Made by a program: the position numbers and the translations under genes
Source: Thuidium tamariscinum
Lineage: Eukaryota > Streptophyta > Bryopsida > Hypnales > Thuidiaceae
Assembly (NCBI GenBank): GCA_947034885.2
Contig: OX344749.2
Coordinates: 34,839,182 to 34,903,181 of the forward strand
Reading direction: 5' to 3'
Length of the DNA: 64,000 nt
Shown here: in pieces, positions 25,505 to 35,437 of the stretch
How positions within the stretch are numbered: the first letter of the stretch is position 1
Layout of the letters: the number at the start of each line of letters is the position of its first letter
Notes under the pieces: model-generated
Told to the model about the DNA's origin: nothing
The model's database searches: none
What the model saw: only the letters and a program-made list of their open reading frames with translations

Positions 25505-25760
25505 TGTGTGTTCACTCTCTTCTCTTGGTCACGGGGTTAATCTAGTCCGATAGGGGACGGCGAAGCTTTGACTATAGCATTGGATAATTTGTGTGTTCAC
25601 CCTCTTCTCCCTCTCCTCTTGGTCACGGGGTTAATCTAGTCCCATAGGGGACGACGAAGCTTTGACTTTAGCCTTTGCAAAATTGTGTGTTCCCCCTCTT
25701 CTTCCTCTTCTCTTGGTCACGGAGTTAATCTAGTCCCATAGGGGACGGCGAAGCTATGAA
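25505..25760. repeat. 85-94-bp tandem repeat, 3 copies
   Basis: TGTGTGTTC starts at 25505, 25590 and 25684. Each unit contains TCTTGGTCACGG(G/A)GTTAA, TCTAGTCC and GGGGACG(G/A)CGAAGC. Lies downstream of the TATA box of the LTR-like element. Confidence 0.85.
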
Positions 25761-26568
25761 TCCCCCCCTTCCCTAGAAACTAAAGGTCTTAGCCACGTGT
25801 CAAAACGCCTCACTCTCACAGCGAAGCTTTGAACCCCCTAAGTCTTAACGGGGTGTCAAATAACCTTCTCCTTGAGTTAGAATCAACGTTTAGTGTCCAA
25901 CACGGTTGGCACTAAGTCAACGTTTAGCATCCAACATCCATTGGGTTAACACCCTTGGGCCACATTAGTTTGTTTTGGTTAAGAAGTTCCTAGTTTCACT
26001 TGAAAATCAAAAATCCAAAGTTTGTTTCCAAACTCCAGTGCTAAAGCCCAGTCAGCCAGCCAGGGACCGCGTCCAGCCAGCCAGCCAACCGGGAGCCCTA
26101 GCCAGCCAGCCGGATACCACAAGGGGTTTGGGGGGTCTAGGGGGGTTCGGGGGTTCGGGGTCCAGGGGGTTCGGGGGGTCCAGGGGGTCCTTGGGCAAAA
26201 AACTAAGTAACATCATATTCATTAAAATGAGAGTATTCTACTGAATTGAAAGGCTTAGGAGAGAACTTTCTATCAACATTTATACAAAAAAGCAAGATAT
26301 TGAAACAGAAACCCAATCAATAATGTAGCACACCATCAAGGATAATGCAATGAACAAAACTATCACCATGATCAAAAACTCACGCATTTATAGTAAGCCC
26401 AATATTTCCAACATTCTTTCATATGCGACATTCCAATTAATAGAAATCGTCTAGAATGTATATGTGTTTGTAGTGAGTGTGATTCACTCTCGTAATATAT
26501 ACTATATAAAGCCTGAACAATGCATTTATATACTTGACTACTATTCAGCTGTACAATATACACAACTG

Positions 26569-27226
26569 CTATATGTCTGAATGACTCCTAATAGTCACCA
26601 TCGCCTTCAAAATCTCCGACCCACGACTGTAACCATTATCAAATTTTTTATATTGTCGAAGATCTTCTAGCTTCTGCAATTGTATGAACTTCTGATCCCA
26701 TTCATCTTGCATTGCTTGAGTGACGCGGCTTTGCGAAACTCCATTGTGTGATTTTGACCTCCTAATACTTGGAGACGTTGTTCGCATACAAGGATGCACG
26801 ACACCATGGGAACGCACAGCAATCTTATTCTCTCTTGATTGGCTAGGCAATGGAGAAGTTGGGTGCACTCCACGTTCTTGGAGTTGGAATTGCTCATATA
26901 GCTTCCTCTGCGTCAGCTTCTTCTCTGCCAATTTCTCAAAAGTGATAGCTGTCATGTGCGATGCGAAAGGATCACTCCATCGAAGAGGCGAAGGAGAGCA
27001 TGACTTCAATTGCAAAGGCGTGTGACTTGGTGGACTATCCAGTATCCACCACACCATCATCCACAGGCACCACTGAAAAGTCCATTATCGAATTGGCTGT
27101 AGCTGCGGAGCAGAGGAAGTTTCCAGTACTCAGGATTGCATTCTGCCCATACTCAAGAAAAGAATCGATCGAAGCGGAGCATGGCAGAGTGCCATTCCGG
27201 ACAACAACAACACTCCTAGGAAAGGT
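26569..27226 (-). pseudogene. Unrecognised minus-strand terminal exon
   Basis: A clear acceptor (TTATTTTCAG) precedes the exon at 27226. The first ~60 codons (TFPRSVVVVRNGTLPCSA...) are open to an in-frame TAG near 27035. A second frame then stays open for about 160 codons to 26569, with SDPFASHMTAITFEKLAEKK and QDEWDQKFIQLQKLEDLRQY, so a frameshift near 27040-27000 is likely. The Gln/Lys/Glu-rich end looks helical or coiled-coil. I do not recognise the family. It lies downstream of the FCP1-like coding exon on the same strand and may be the end of that locus or a separate gene. Confidence 0.4.
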
Positions 27227-27592
27227 CTGAAAATAAATAAGATTACAAATCAAACATTGAGATTCATATGATTTCAAGAAACAATTAAACTACTTAGCAA
27301 AAAGACAAAGGTTGAGCAGAGCATAAGTGGGGTAAACATATACCAAAGTAAAATCAATTCCAAACATATTTCTCTTAAATAAGTCAGTACATACTAACTG
27401 AAGACAAATCAAACATTCAACCTAATAAGCAAGTATAGATCAAAGAATGAAGAGAGAACCATAACAAAGAAACCTCGAGCCAATTTAAAGAAGGATGAAA
27501 ACAAATAAAAATAAAAGTGTTTTTTCATATGTTTATTCATAAGTAGATCCGTACATACTGAGGCAAAGGAAGTCCAGAAGCCTATATACAAT

Positions 27593-27611
27593 TTAGGTCG
27601 CCTCGACCTAA
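27593..27611. repeat. Palindrome family 1, downstream of FCP1-like exon
   Basis: TTAGGTCGCCTCGACCTAA, 34 bp after the end of the FCP1-like frame on the minus strand. Preceding minus-strand DNA shares ATGCTTC...CACTTTAGGTCG with the intron copy at 30310. Confidence 0.8.
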
Positions 27612-27644
27612 AGTGACAGCAAAAGAAGCATGTGAAGTGGGACC

Positions 27645-28850
27645 CTATCTCAAGGCACTCGAATGTCTCACGACGTCCATTAGCCTATTATACTCCTTGC
27701 GATTCCTCTCATCACAGAGCATTTTTCGCACCATCTTCCTGGAACTATTATCCCTAAAAGATTTTAAACCACTGTCGCGAGTAAGATGGAGGCGCTGAAA
27801 CCAAGGCAACAGAATGTCTAGGAGAAACGTGTCCTTAGGACCGTTGCCCTTATTGGTCCACGTGTCCAGGAGAACAACATTCTCTACCTTGTTTAGAATG
27901 TGTTTCACCGGACTATCGTCCACCATGACCGTATTCGTGGGCTTGAACTTCCCTCGGTTTATAGTAAAGAGCTGACTAAGGTCTTTCAAAAACAGCTCCT
28001 TGGATGTGCCTGGCTTCTTGAATGCTGTGACATATCCAGAGCTATCCCTGCACTTTAGCGTGGTGCACGAGTTTTGTCCAAATACGAAATCAGGATATTT
28101 AAGGCCGTTGAAGAGGAAGAAGAAGATTTCCTCAGTAGTGGACTTTTTCATCGAGCTCCACACTGAGACGTGGGCAAATAGAGTTAATTGCCGCAAAAAC
28201 TCTGCACAGTTTGGATGGACAAAAACTAATTTTGGTCCAACAAGAGCAGGGGAGGTTGCCGAATGAGGCTGCCTAGAGTCTCGAAGAGACTTCGCAAAAC
28301 CCTTGGACCTTGCATCCTCGGTGACACAGAGGATCCCATTCAGGTCCAAGACGACGTGCAGCCACCTATCTGCCAACCTGGAACTCAATGGGACCGATAC
28401 AACCTCCGACGATTCCCCACGAAGACATACAAGGTCTGATCCCTGCTATCAAACGAAAACGAGACGATGCTAGTCACTAATCCACCAAGCGTAATAGACT
28501 TCTCTAAGTATAAAACCAGAGAGTCAAGAAACAAACGATGCGAATTAAGAAAAGAAAACGTTTGCCATCCTTCATGTCAGTTAAGAAATCGATTATTTCA
28601 CCAACCTCAACAGCAGAATCCGAGACTACATTCCCATCTCCCAAGGCGACATGGTTCACAACCTCCAATTCCAATAACCTGGCATCAGGGATTGCTAGGC
28701 GAGCACAAGCAATCTCATCAGGAAGAGCGAGATTATCCTCACTCGCGCATTGATCGAATTCCATCATAACAGGCGCGATAACATTCGGAGAGGTTGCCTT
28801 TGCAATTTGAGATTCAATGTCATAAGAATCACTCATGACAATCATAGCGC
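27645..28850 (-). CDS. FCP1/NIF-type HAD phosphatase-like coding exons
   Basis: Two exons are inferred. The first begins after an acceptor at 28850 (ATGACAG) and carries an acidic, unstructured segment (MIVMSDSYDIESQIA...) to about 28540. The second runs 28442-27645 after acceptor GATAGCAG and encodes about 250 residues. The FCP1 homology fold is recognisable: LDLNGILC near the start, VHPNCAEFLRQLTLFAHVSVW, and VMVDDSPVKHILNK toward the end. Active family members dephosphorylate Ser/Thr, for example in the RNA polymerase II CTD. Here the canonical DxDx(T/V) is DLNGI: the nucleophile Asp is kept but the second Asp is Asn, a variant common in plant homologues and of doubtful activity. The donor ending the first exon is not certain. 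A possible donor at 29105 would join these exons in phase to the ParB/methylase-like gene upstream. Confidence 0.6.
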
Positions 28851-29050
28851 CTGTCATAAAAAAGAAATAAAAATAGAACGTAAGAATGCCGTATAGTAGT
28901 TTTTCATTAAATGAGTAGTTCAATATACAATTGATTTTCAAAAATCAAAATGATGATTTCTATTGTTCTCTCCACTTTGGAGACCCGCTCAATTGGAAAA
29001 AGTGAGGCTGCTATCATCCTGTAATATTAAATACAATCTATAATGCACAC

Positions 29051-29067
29051 TAGGTCAAGCCGACCTA
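29051..29067. repeat. Palindrome family 1, between methylase-like and FCP1-like exons
   Basis: TAGGTCAAGCCGACCTA, about 24 bp past the last in-frame stop of the ParB/methylase-like exon and within the possible intron 29105-28851 that would connect to the FCP1-like exons. Confidence 0.75.
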
Positions 29068-30309
29068 AAACGTCAAGAAGCACATGACATTCAACTAGAA
29101 GCACCTGCAGATGCAGCCGAGTTCTCGGGTACAACCGTCGTATTATCAACCACAGCAAGAACCTCGTTCACCATGACGCATTCAATGGACGTTGCAACCA
29201 CGACGTCTTCATCCACGTCCATTTGAGCGGCATCGGCTTCAATGGTCACTAAATCAGGAAGCGGCGTGGTAACAAGGACTTCACTATTCTCAGCAGGCAA
29301 AGCAGGAACCTGGATGCTCTTGATCTCCGGCTCGTCAGGAGTAGGAGCATTGCCATGTATAGCCACAACACTCGAGACGTTGGCAGCAGCAGGTGTGCCT
29401 CTCGGAACAACTGGTGTTATGTCCACAAGTACCGGCATAAGAGCCTGAGGAGCGGCAGTTGAAGTCCCTTGCCCGGGAATTCCCTGTCCAAAGTTCAAGA
29501 ATGAACCAAAAGGCCCAAAACCTCCACCCTACGTCAGTAAGGGAATTCCACCATGCCCTGGAAGAAACGAGCTGATAGGACTGACACCCTGCAAATGGTT
29601 CTCAATGGCGTTCAAGGTTGCAGCAGTATCGGCTTGATTCGTGAACATCAACTGCTTAATTTCATCAAGCTTCTCTGCTTGATCGGCATGTAGAGCGAGA
29701 TTCTGGTTTATGTCTTTCTTCCGAGTCGCTCTCATCTTCGCCAATTGCGTCCGCATATCCTCCTCCTCTTCTTCTTCGTCTTCATCTCTCCTCCTCTTCC
29801 CTTTTGGTTTTTTTGTCACGGGTGTGTGCATTGGCTGCACTTCCATTGGCTGCCCGGAAGACGTTGAGGAGCCCCGCACACTCTAGGAGAGATTCACTGG
29901 TGTACAATGCTCTTCATTTAGAGGCTCGGGGTCAACATATTCAGTCTCATCCTCAGTATTGCCAATGTCCTCTGACAATTCCTCTACTTCAACTTCTGTC
30001 TTCTTAGACCTCGTTGAAGGTGTTCTCTGCACGTCCGAAGAAACTCTCCGACGACGTGAAGACGACGGCGTGGAAGCCTCTAGAGGTTTACGAGGGTGAA
30101 TCTCTTCATCCACAAAATACCTTCTCTAAAGAAAGTCTTCCTTGTTGAGTGACTTGCCCAACTCCACGACCTCGGTCCATTGTTCAGACTCGTCAGACGT
30201 TCCGACCGCAAACACCCTGTGCCCCGTCATCTGCGAAATCATATATAAATTCAATTAAAAGATTATACGTGCAGCACTTCCCTGTAAGAAAAAGAAAGAA
30301 AGAAATCAA

Positions 30310-30386
30310 TTAGGTCGAGTCGACCTAAAGTGGAAGCATCAGGACGACATGAAGAAGGTATGCAGTTCAGGTCAAGTCGACCTGAA
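30310..30386. repeat. Palindrome family 1 pair inside intron 2 of locus 1
   Basis: Two copies lie in the 167-bp intron 30231-30397: 30366-30386 (TTCAGGTCAAGTCGACCTGAA), starting about 5 nt after the GTGAGT donor, and 30310-30328 (TTAGGTCGAGTCGACCTAA). Because each copy is self-complementary, the two can also pair with each other. Confidence 0.85.
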
Positions 30387-31788
30387 GTGATACTCACCAT
30401 CGCAACGCAGGTGAACTTTGATCCCGCAAAACAGACAAAATATTCCTAGACCCGAGACCAAAACGCCTGAGGATATTCAAGTAGAATTCCATGCGTAGTT
30501 CGGTGTTGTGAATCCGGTACGGCGTTTCGTTGTAAAGTCTCGGTTTATTGAAAACATTCGTATCTGGGGCCCGATACGTTCTGTATGGGAGTTGCCACTC
30601 CACTCTCGACTTGTCCTAGAGAAACGTGATATACACTTTCTCCACGGCCTTGCTGTTGTTGGATGAGTAGTCTCCCATCCTTTCGTTCTTTGCTGGCCAG
30701 TAATCACCATAGTCAATCCTGTACTCCTTCAGTACGGGATTCTAGTGAATGAAGTTGAGAACTTGTGTGTTCTCGACAAAATCTGCGCATATGAACATCC
30801 ACACGGGAATATCTTCCAGCGCGGGCTTCTTCATCGCTTGGAAGGACGCCATCACCGCCTCAAAATAAGGCTTGAGCGGCGTGCATTTGCCCTTGTTCAA
30901 CACCATAGGAGTATATCGAAAGTCGATAACTCCGAATTGCATGTTTGGCAGCGTATCCGCTCTCCATGTGCCCGCTGGCCAGTCGTGGTGCTTGTCCACT
31001 TCGATCTCGTACATTCTGTAATGAGCCACAGTCTGTGGCTTCACAAAATTACTTCGCCGCTCGAGAAAGGTCTTGAAAAATTGAGCAACATACGGAGAAA
31101 TTTCTGCTGCGGTCTTGTTTTTCGACCTCGTCTGCTTTGCGTCTTTGAAAAAGTCTTCACCAGGCTTCTCCAGAAGGACGTTCATGGTAGCACTGGTAAT
31201 CGAACGCTTTTCCTTAAACTCTCTCCACTTGTCAGCGTTCAAAGTATTGAAAGCATTCAACAAACCCAGAGATGGGTCGAGGATGTGAAGCTCTCTCTTC
31301 ACAAGGTACTTTCTCTTCCTTCGCTCCACCCAATCCTTCGCTATATAGCAGCTTTCCAGAACCGAACCTATCATTTTCACAGTCACCTTGGGGTACTGAA
31401 GGTTCTGCCGCTTTGGATTCATGTGGAGGATATGCTGGGCGAGCTTAGCAAGATCATCGTAAGAGAGGTTCCCTAACCACTTGAAGAATTCGTGTGTTAG
31501 GTTCCCGCTCTCTAACCTCCACCCTGTTTTGTCTTTAAATTTCACTAGCGTGTCAGGGTCGATGAGCTCTCCATGGGCCGCGCTTGATATAACCTCACTC
31601 CATAAGTTATAGACGCGGTTTGGTGCCGTTATTATTTTCAACTCGTTTATAATTTTGAGTTTCTCCTCGGCCTCCTTCCCTCGCGATGCTTTCTGGGACT
31701 TCACTACGTCTAGCATCACAAATCGGATGTTCATTGCTTTGACAAACTCCTGGAAAAACAGCAACGATGGAGTTAATATTAGAGCAGA

Positions 31789-31886
31789 TTAGGTCGGGTC
31801 GACCTAAACGTGAATGATTGCATTTCACAACCATGAGCAGGGACATTGAACGTTTAACATGTACAAATTAGGTCGGGTCGACCTAA
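31789..31886. repeat. Palindrome family 1 pair inside intron 1 of locus 1
   Basis: Two copies of TTAGGTCGGGTCGACCTAA lie in the 147-bp intron 31750-31896: 31868-31886, starting 4 nt after the GTAAGT donor, and 31789-31807, ending about 38 nt before the acceptor. Confidence 0.85.
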
Positions 31887-33369
31887 AATGACTTACCTTG
31901 AACTTCAATGCGTTCTTTTTGTTGTCCGCATTCCGCCTCGCTATTGACGCCATTCCAATTAGGACAGCATCCTTTGGATTTCTTGGCCTCCCTATATTGA
32001 TCCAGTATGTTCGCGCACCAAGAATATTGATCGACCAAGAGGGCTTCAAAGCCACGAAATGATTGACATGGTTATAATAGGCCGAGATTGTTCTCAGGAT
32101 TTCATTGCTGTCAGACCATACAATATAACAATCCTACTCTCGGAAGTGCTTCAAGATATCTTCATCTACATTTTTTTCCACCATCATTTGGCTGGCGGAA
32201 ACGCTGTGCTGGCCATTCACAATATAAAACTTTCCGGTCTTTAGCTGGTCCCAATCCTCTCTCTTGGGCTTCTCGACGCAGTTTTGGGGCATGATACATA
32301 GTGTCTGGTTCCCGGTCTTATCTGGCATATGCATCAGATAATGAAACATGTCGACTACAAGCCTCTGCTCTGACTCCGAATGTTCACATCAGCGGGTGCC
32401 ACCATCAAATTGTCGATGGGAAGCTTCTTCTTCTCGTCGATGTTGAAGATATAAGCGTCACTACAGGTTGCCCAGTAATTCTTGTACGCTTCTGTTGACT
32501 CCTTGTAGTCAACATTGCGCTTGGGGTCATGCGCAGATGGGACGTTCGTGACAGCGGAAGCGAAGCTCAATTCTGCAGGTGCAGGTTCGTCTTCGTCATT
32601 TTCAGGAGTCTTCTTAGCCGACGAAGAAGCAAGGGGACTCTTCCGGACTCTTGGTGGTGGAGTCCCTGTGCGCGTGCTTCTCCTAGTACCACGACTTTGT
32701 TGCGTACCCGGCGTACCTTGTGAGCTCTGACCCTCTAAATGACTTGGGGGATCATGAGATACAGATCGCGCCACTATTTGAGTCTTTTTCAGATCAAGCT
32801 TGCCTTTTAGGACCGCGAAGTCCACAAACAATTGCCTAAGCCGGTCGCATAGATTTTTTCCCGTTACTTGGGCTCCCTTCTTCGACCTCCAATATCCAAT
32901 GTCCACCTTCTTCTCCAACTCCGGGATTTCGCCACTGTACTCCGAATTTTCTAGGCTGTGAATAAAATGAGTCACGTAGAACGGGATCTTCAATGAGTCG
33001 ATGACGAGAGTAAAGTGATACTGCTCTTCATCTTTTTTCCCGATCTGAGCAGTCACGCAGTGGATCTTTATCATTGTCCCTATGTCAGGGGAAATCTCCT
33101 TGATCTTCTCCTCGTAGGAGATCGGGTGATAAGAGAGTTGGTCCTTGTACTTGCGGTAGAAGCAATACTTGTGGGTCATTGGAATTAGAAGAAGGGACCA
33201 GCACTCCACTACATCTGGATTTAGAAGCTCCCAGTACTCTCCTTCGTTATTGAAGTCATCTCCGTCATCGTCGTCGGCAGCGATGTTCATTCTTTTGAAG
33301 AATGTCTCTAGCTTTGGAACTTGCTCCTCCATCCTGTAGGAACACTGTTAGATCAATGAATATCACACA

Positions 33370-33706
33370 TTAGGTCAAGTCGACCTAATCTTACATTTTG
33401 CAATGAATTTACGTTGTGGTTCCTCTACAGAGTTAGTTGTTCTCGTGGGCAATGCTTGTGGTTAGATTAGTAGTTACAGTTTAGGTCAGATCGACCTGAA
33501 TTGATGCATATGTTTTTAGAATTTTCTATTTATTAAGTTTTTCAGAGTATTATTGAAATCTTTTATTGTTTTTATTCTTTTCGGTTGATTTTTTCTTAGC
33601 TATCTGAGCAGTGCACATGTTGATTTGGGTCGGGTCGACCTAAATAGTCATATTCACTTCATGGCTGTGATTCTCATCTTCTTCTAATTATAGTAGAGTC
33701 GACCTA
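33370..33706. repeat. Palindrome family 1 cluster upstream of locus 1 first coding exon
   Basis: Four copies: 33370-33388 (TTAGGTCAAGTCGACCTAA, about 36 nt before the acceptor at 33334), 33481-33500, 33624-33644 and a half copy at 33691-33706. The position suggests a 5' UTR intron of the minus-strand gene. Confidence 0.8.
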
Positions 33707-34639
33707 AACTGTTATCAACCTAAACCGTAATGCACGATTTAGGTGCTATCGTTAGGGTGAAAGCTACATGTAACCTGAATTCAAACATTCAGATCTACAT
33801 ATGAATTTCCTACATTACAAATGCTCGCATTCACTGACATAATCAATATGGCATTCTGTTAACGTTTGTTTTCCATTTTCTCTGTCACTAATCTACAATT
33901 CCTAATGTATGAGGTCCTCTCAATCTCATAACTGCATTCTAAAGCAAGTAAAATGAAATGTGTCATTCAACCCTAAACCCAACATAGCACTCCTAATGTT
34001 CAATTGGTGAAAATGACTCTGCAGCTAGAAAATGGAGTTGCTCACTCATCAGACAGTATGGATTTTGACAAAATAGACAACCTTGCTCTTCATTCACTAT
34101 TGCAGCCTAAACACACTTCTCTTGATCCCAGAACTTGAACCACACTTCAAAAGCATCAAAAATCCTAGAGCGGAAATGGAAATTAAAATCATTCACTGCA
34201 AAGCAGACTGGAAACGTTCTCACCTGTCTTTTTATGTCGAGAAGGTAGAAAATGCACTTTAAAATTGTCTTCCCTCCTCCACCAATGCAAGAACCACTAT
34301 GCAGATGAATCCTACAGCAACCCAGATGTAATTGTGCACAACTGTTAATACCGTTCAAAGCTCTCTTCCCATCAATACCAGGGTTTAGGGTTCGGTTTAG
34401 AATGTTCAAATCCGGTTACATTTGGAAAAATGTGACCTCTTTATCAAACAATGCTGCAAAGGAGACCTCAAATTGGATGTCTCATGGAATTTGAGACACA
34501 GTTACAAAAGTTGCTACCGTAAATCAAAACAAAAGCACATTGTACCATGACACCTTGAACCCTAGCACCTCATCAACCTGCATAGCACCTTGTACAACTG
34601 CAACAATTCTTTGACAAGTCACGCACATCGACAGGGAAA

Positions 34640-35060
34640 CCAGATTTCACAATCACTGTTTGCAAAATCGGAAATGGAGCTCACCAACTGAAGTAGACAA
34701 AGAAACCCTAAACCCTCGATACGGCGACGACACCACAATCCTTATTCCGCGGCGCTCCACAAAATTGAACAACCTCCAGCATTCAACACAGAACACAGAC
34801 CCCAAGAAAAAAAAAACATATAGAAGGAAACCCGCCCGAAGCCACCAACTTCGCTCCTCCTTTTACAAACAATTAAGCAGTGACTTCTACTGCAGGAAAA
34901 TCACTCACACCGTAAACCTCGGAACGCGACGGCAATTGGGAAAGCTTGCACAAACATCGACAATCCTCACAAAAGACAAATCACGTGAAAAATAACAATA
35001 TAAAACACACAGAAACAATGGCGCGGGGGAGGAGAATGAGCGCCGCGCCAATCCTACTGC
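34640..35060 (-). promoter_or_regulatory. Putative 5' region of the locus 1 minus-strand gene
   Basis: GC content rises locally. On the minus strand there is a CGCCGCGGAATAAGG segment, a telobox GAGGGTTTAGGGTTTC near 34705, and a possible donor CAGTTG/GTGAGC near 34660. Teloboxes are common just downstream of plant transcription starts. The next acceptor would be the one before the ATG at 33332. This is inference from composition and splice-like signals. Confidence 0.3.
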
Positions 35061-35326
35061 TGAGTTGTCCGCGATACCCAGCGATACCTGGAGATGCACT
35101 CGTCTGCAATATCCGGGAGGTTAATCGGGCTTGTACTCAGGTTGATAACCGGCTTAACAGATACCCGGGAAGATAACGGGGGAAATATCCACCTTCAACA
35201 CCCTTTGTGGTTAATTAGACTACAACAAGTGGTACCCCTCTGCAAAGAGTTACATCGTATTACCCCAACAAAACATCTACTTCTTTTCAAGTAGATTGAG
35301 AATTTCCTCGAATATTTTTTCACATT

Positions 35327-35437
35327 CACTACAAAAAAATGAGTCTGCACAATGACTACAAGATGACTCCAAAATGACTACTACAGTCATTTTGCAATCA
35401 TCTTGCAGTCATTGTGCAGACTCATTTTCTTATAGTA
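35327..35437. mobile_element. Small CACTA-like MITE
   Basis: The ends are CACTACAAAAAAATGAGTC and GACTCATTTTCTTATAGTA, in inverted orientation. Most of the 111 bp folds back on itself through repeated CAATGACT/AGTCATTG motifs. There is no coding capacity. The same internal motifs fill the sequence after the CACTA-like end at 22902. A clean 3-bp target duplication is not evident. Confidence 0.65.

Larger units (their letters stand above)
23592..26210 (+). mobile_element. LTR-like element, truncated relative of the 4970-9406 insertion
   Basis: It starts TGTGAGTCCC, with an adjacent inverted GTGAGTCCC/GGGACTCAC pair at 23593-23621, against TGTGAGCCCC in the other member. Shared blocks in the same order are AAAATCCCACTAAAAAT (24130; 5509), AATGGCGC(A/T)(A/G)TCCGTTTG (24516; 5882), TATAAAAGG (25179; 6041), repeated CGGCGAAGCTT motifs, and a CCAGCCAG-rich block (26045-26110; 6955-7025). 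The last 2.3 kb of the other member is missing and no CA-type end or target duplication is visible. It has no coding sequence for retrotransposon proteins. Confidence 0.6.
29091..33332 (-). pseudogene. ParB-like / DNA-methylase-like gene, locus 1 (decayed)
   Basis: Three exons are supported: 33333-31897 (ATG at 33332), 31749-30398 and 30230-29091, with GT-AG introns of 147 and 167 bp. Exon 1 has a Ser/Pro/Arg-rich linker, then LPIDNLMVAPADVNIR and the ParB-like box FYIVNGQHSVSAS. Exon 2 has a segment FGVIDFRYTP in the place of methylase motif IV (normally DPPY) and ends at a motif I-like NILSV...GSKFTCVAM. Exon 3 continues MTGHRVFAVG, then a Lys/Glu-rich tail (KPKGKRRRDEDEEEEEEDM). Damage: about 2 extra bases near 32370, one missing base near 30430, and six in-frame stops, all TAG (32134, 30742, 30616, 30126, 29883, 29529). 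ParB-methylase fusions are known from phages. The role in a plant genome is unknown. It shares architecture with the gene at 43726-53273. Confidence 0.65.

Noticed and set aside
30745..31476. Plus-strand open frame of 243 codons
   Set aside because: Antisense shadow of exon 2 of ParB/methylase locus 1, whose minus-strand reading has splice sites and motifs.
29529..32136. UAG as a sense codon in the ParB/methylase locus 1 gene
   Set aside because: All six in-frame stops are TAG, but two independent frameshifts in the same gene and stops of other types in neighbouring elements point to decay, with CAG deamination as the simpler explanation.
34380..34720. CCCTAAACCC runs as interstitial telomere
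   Set aside because: Only one to two units at a time and scattered; fits telobox promoter motifs or chance rather than a telomeric tract.
34946..35176. Small open frame starting ACAATGGCGCGGGG with a hydrophobic stretch (ILLLS)
   Set aside because: About 52 codons, no similarity, and the region fits better as a 5' region of the minus-strand gene.
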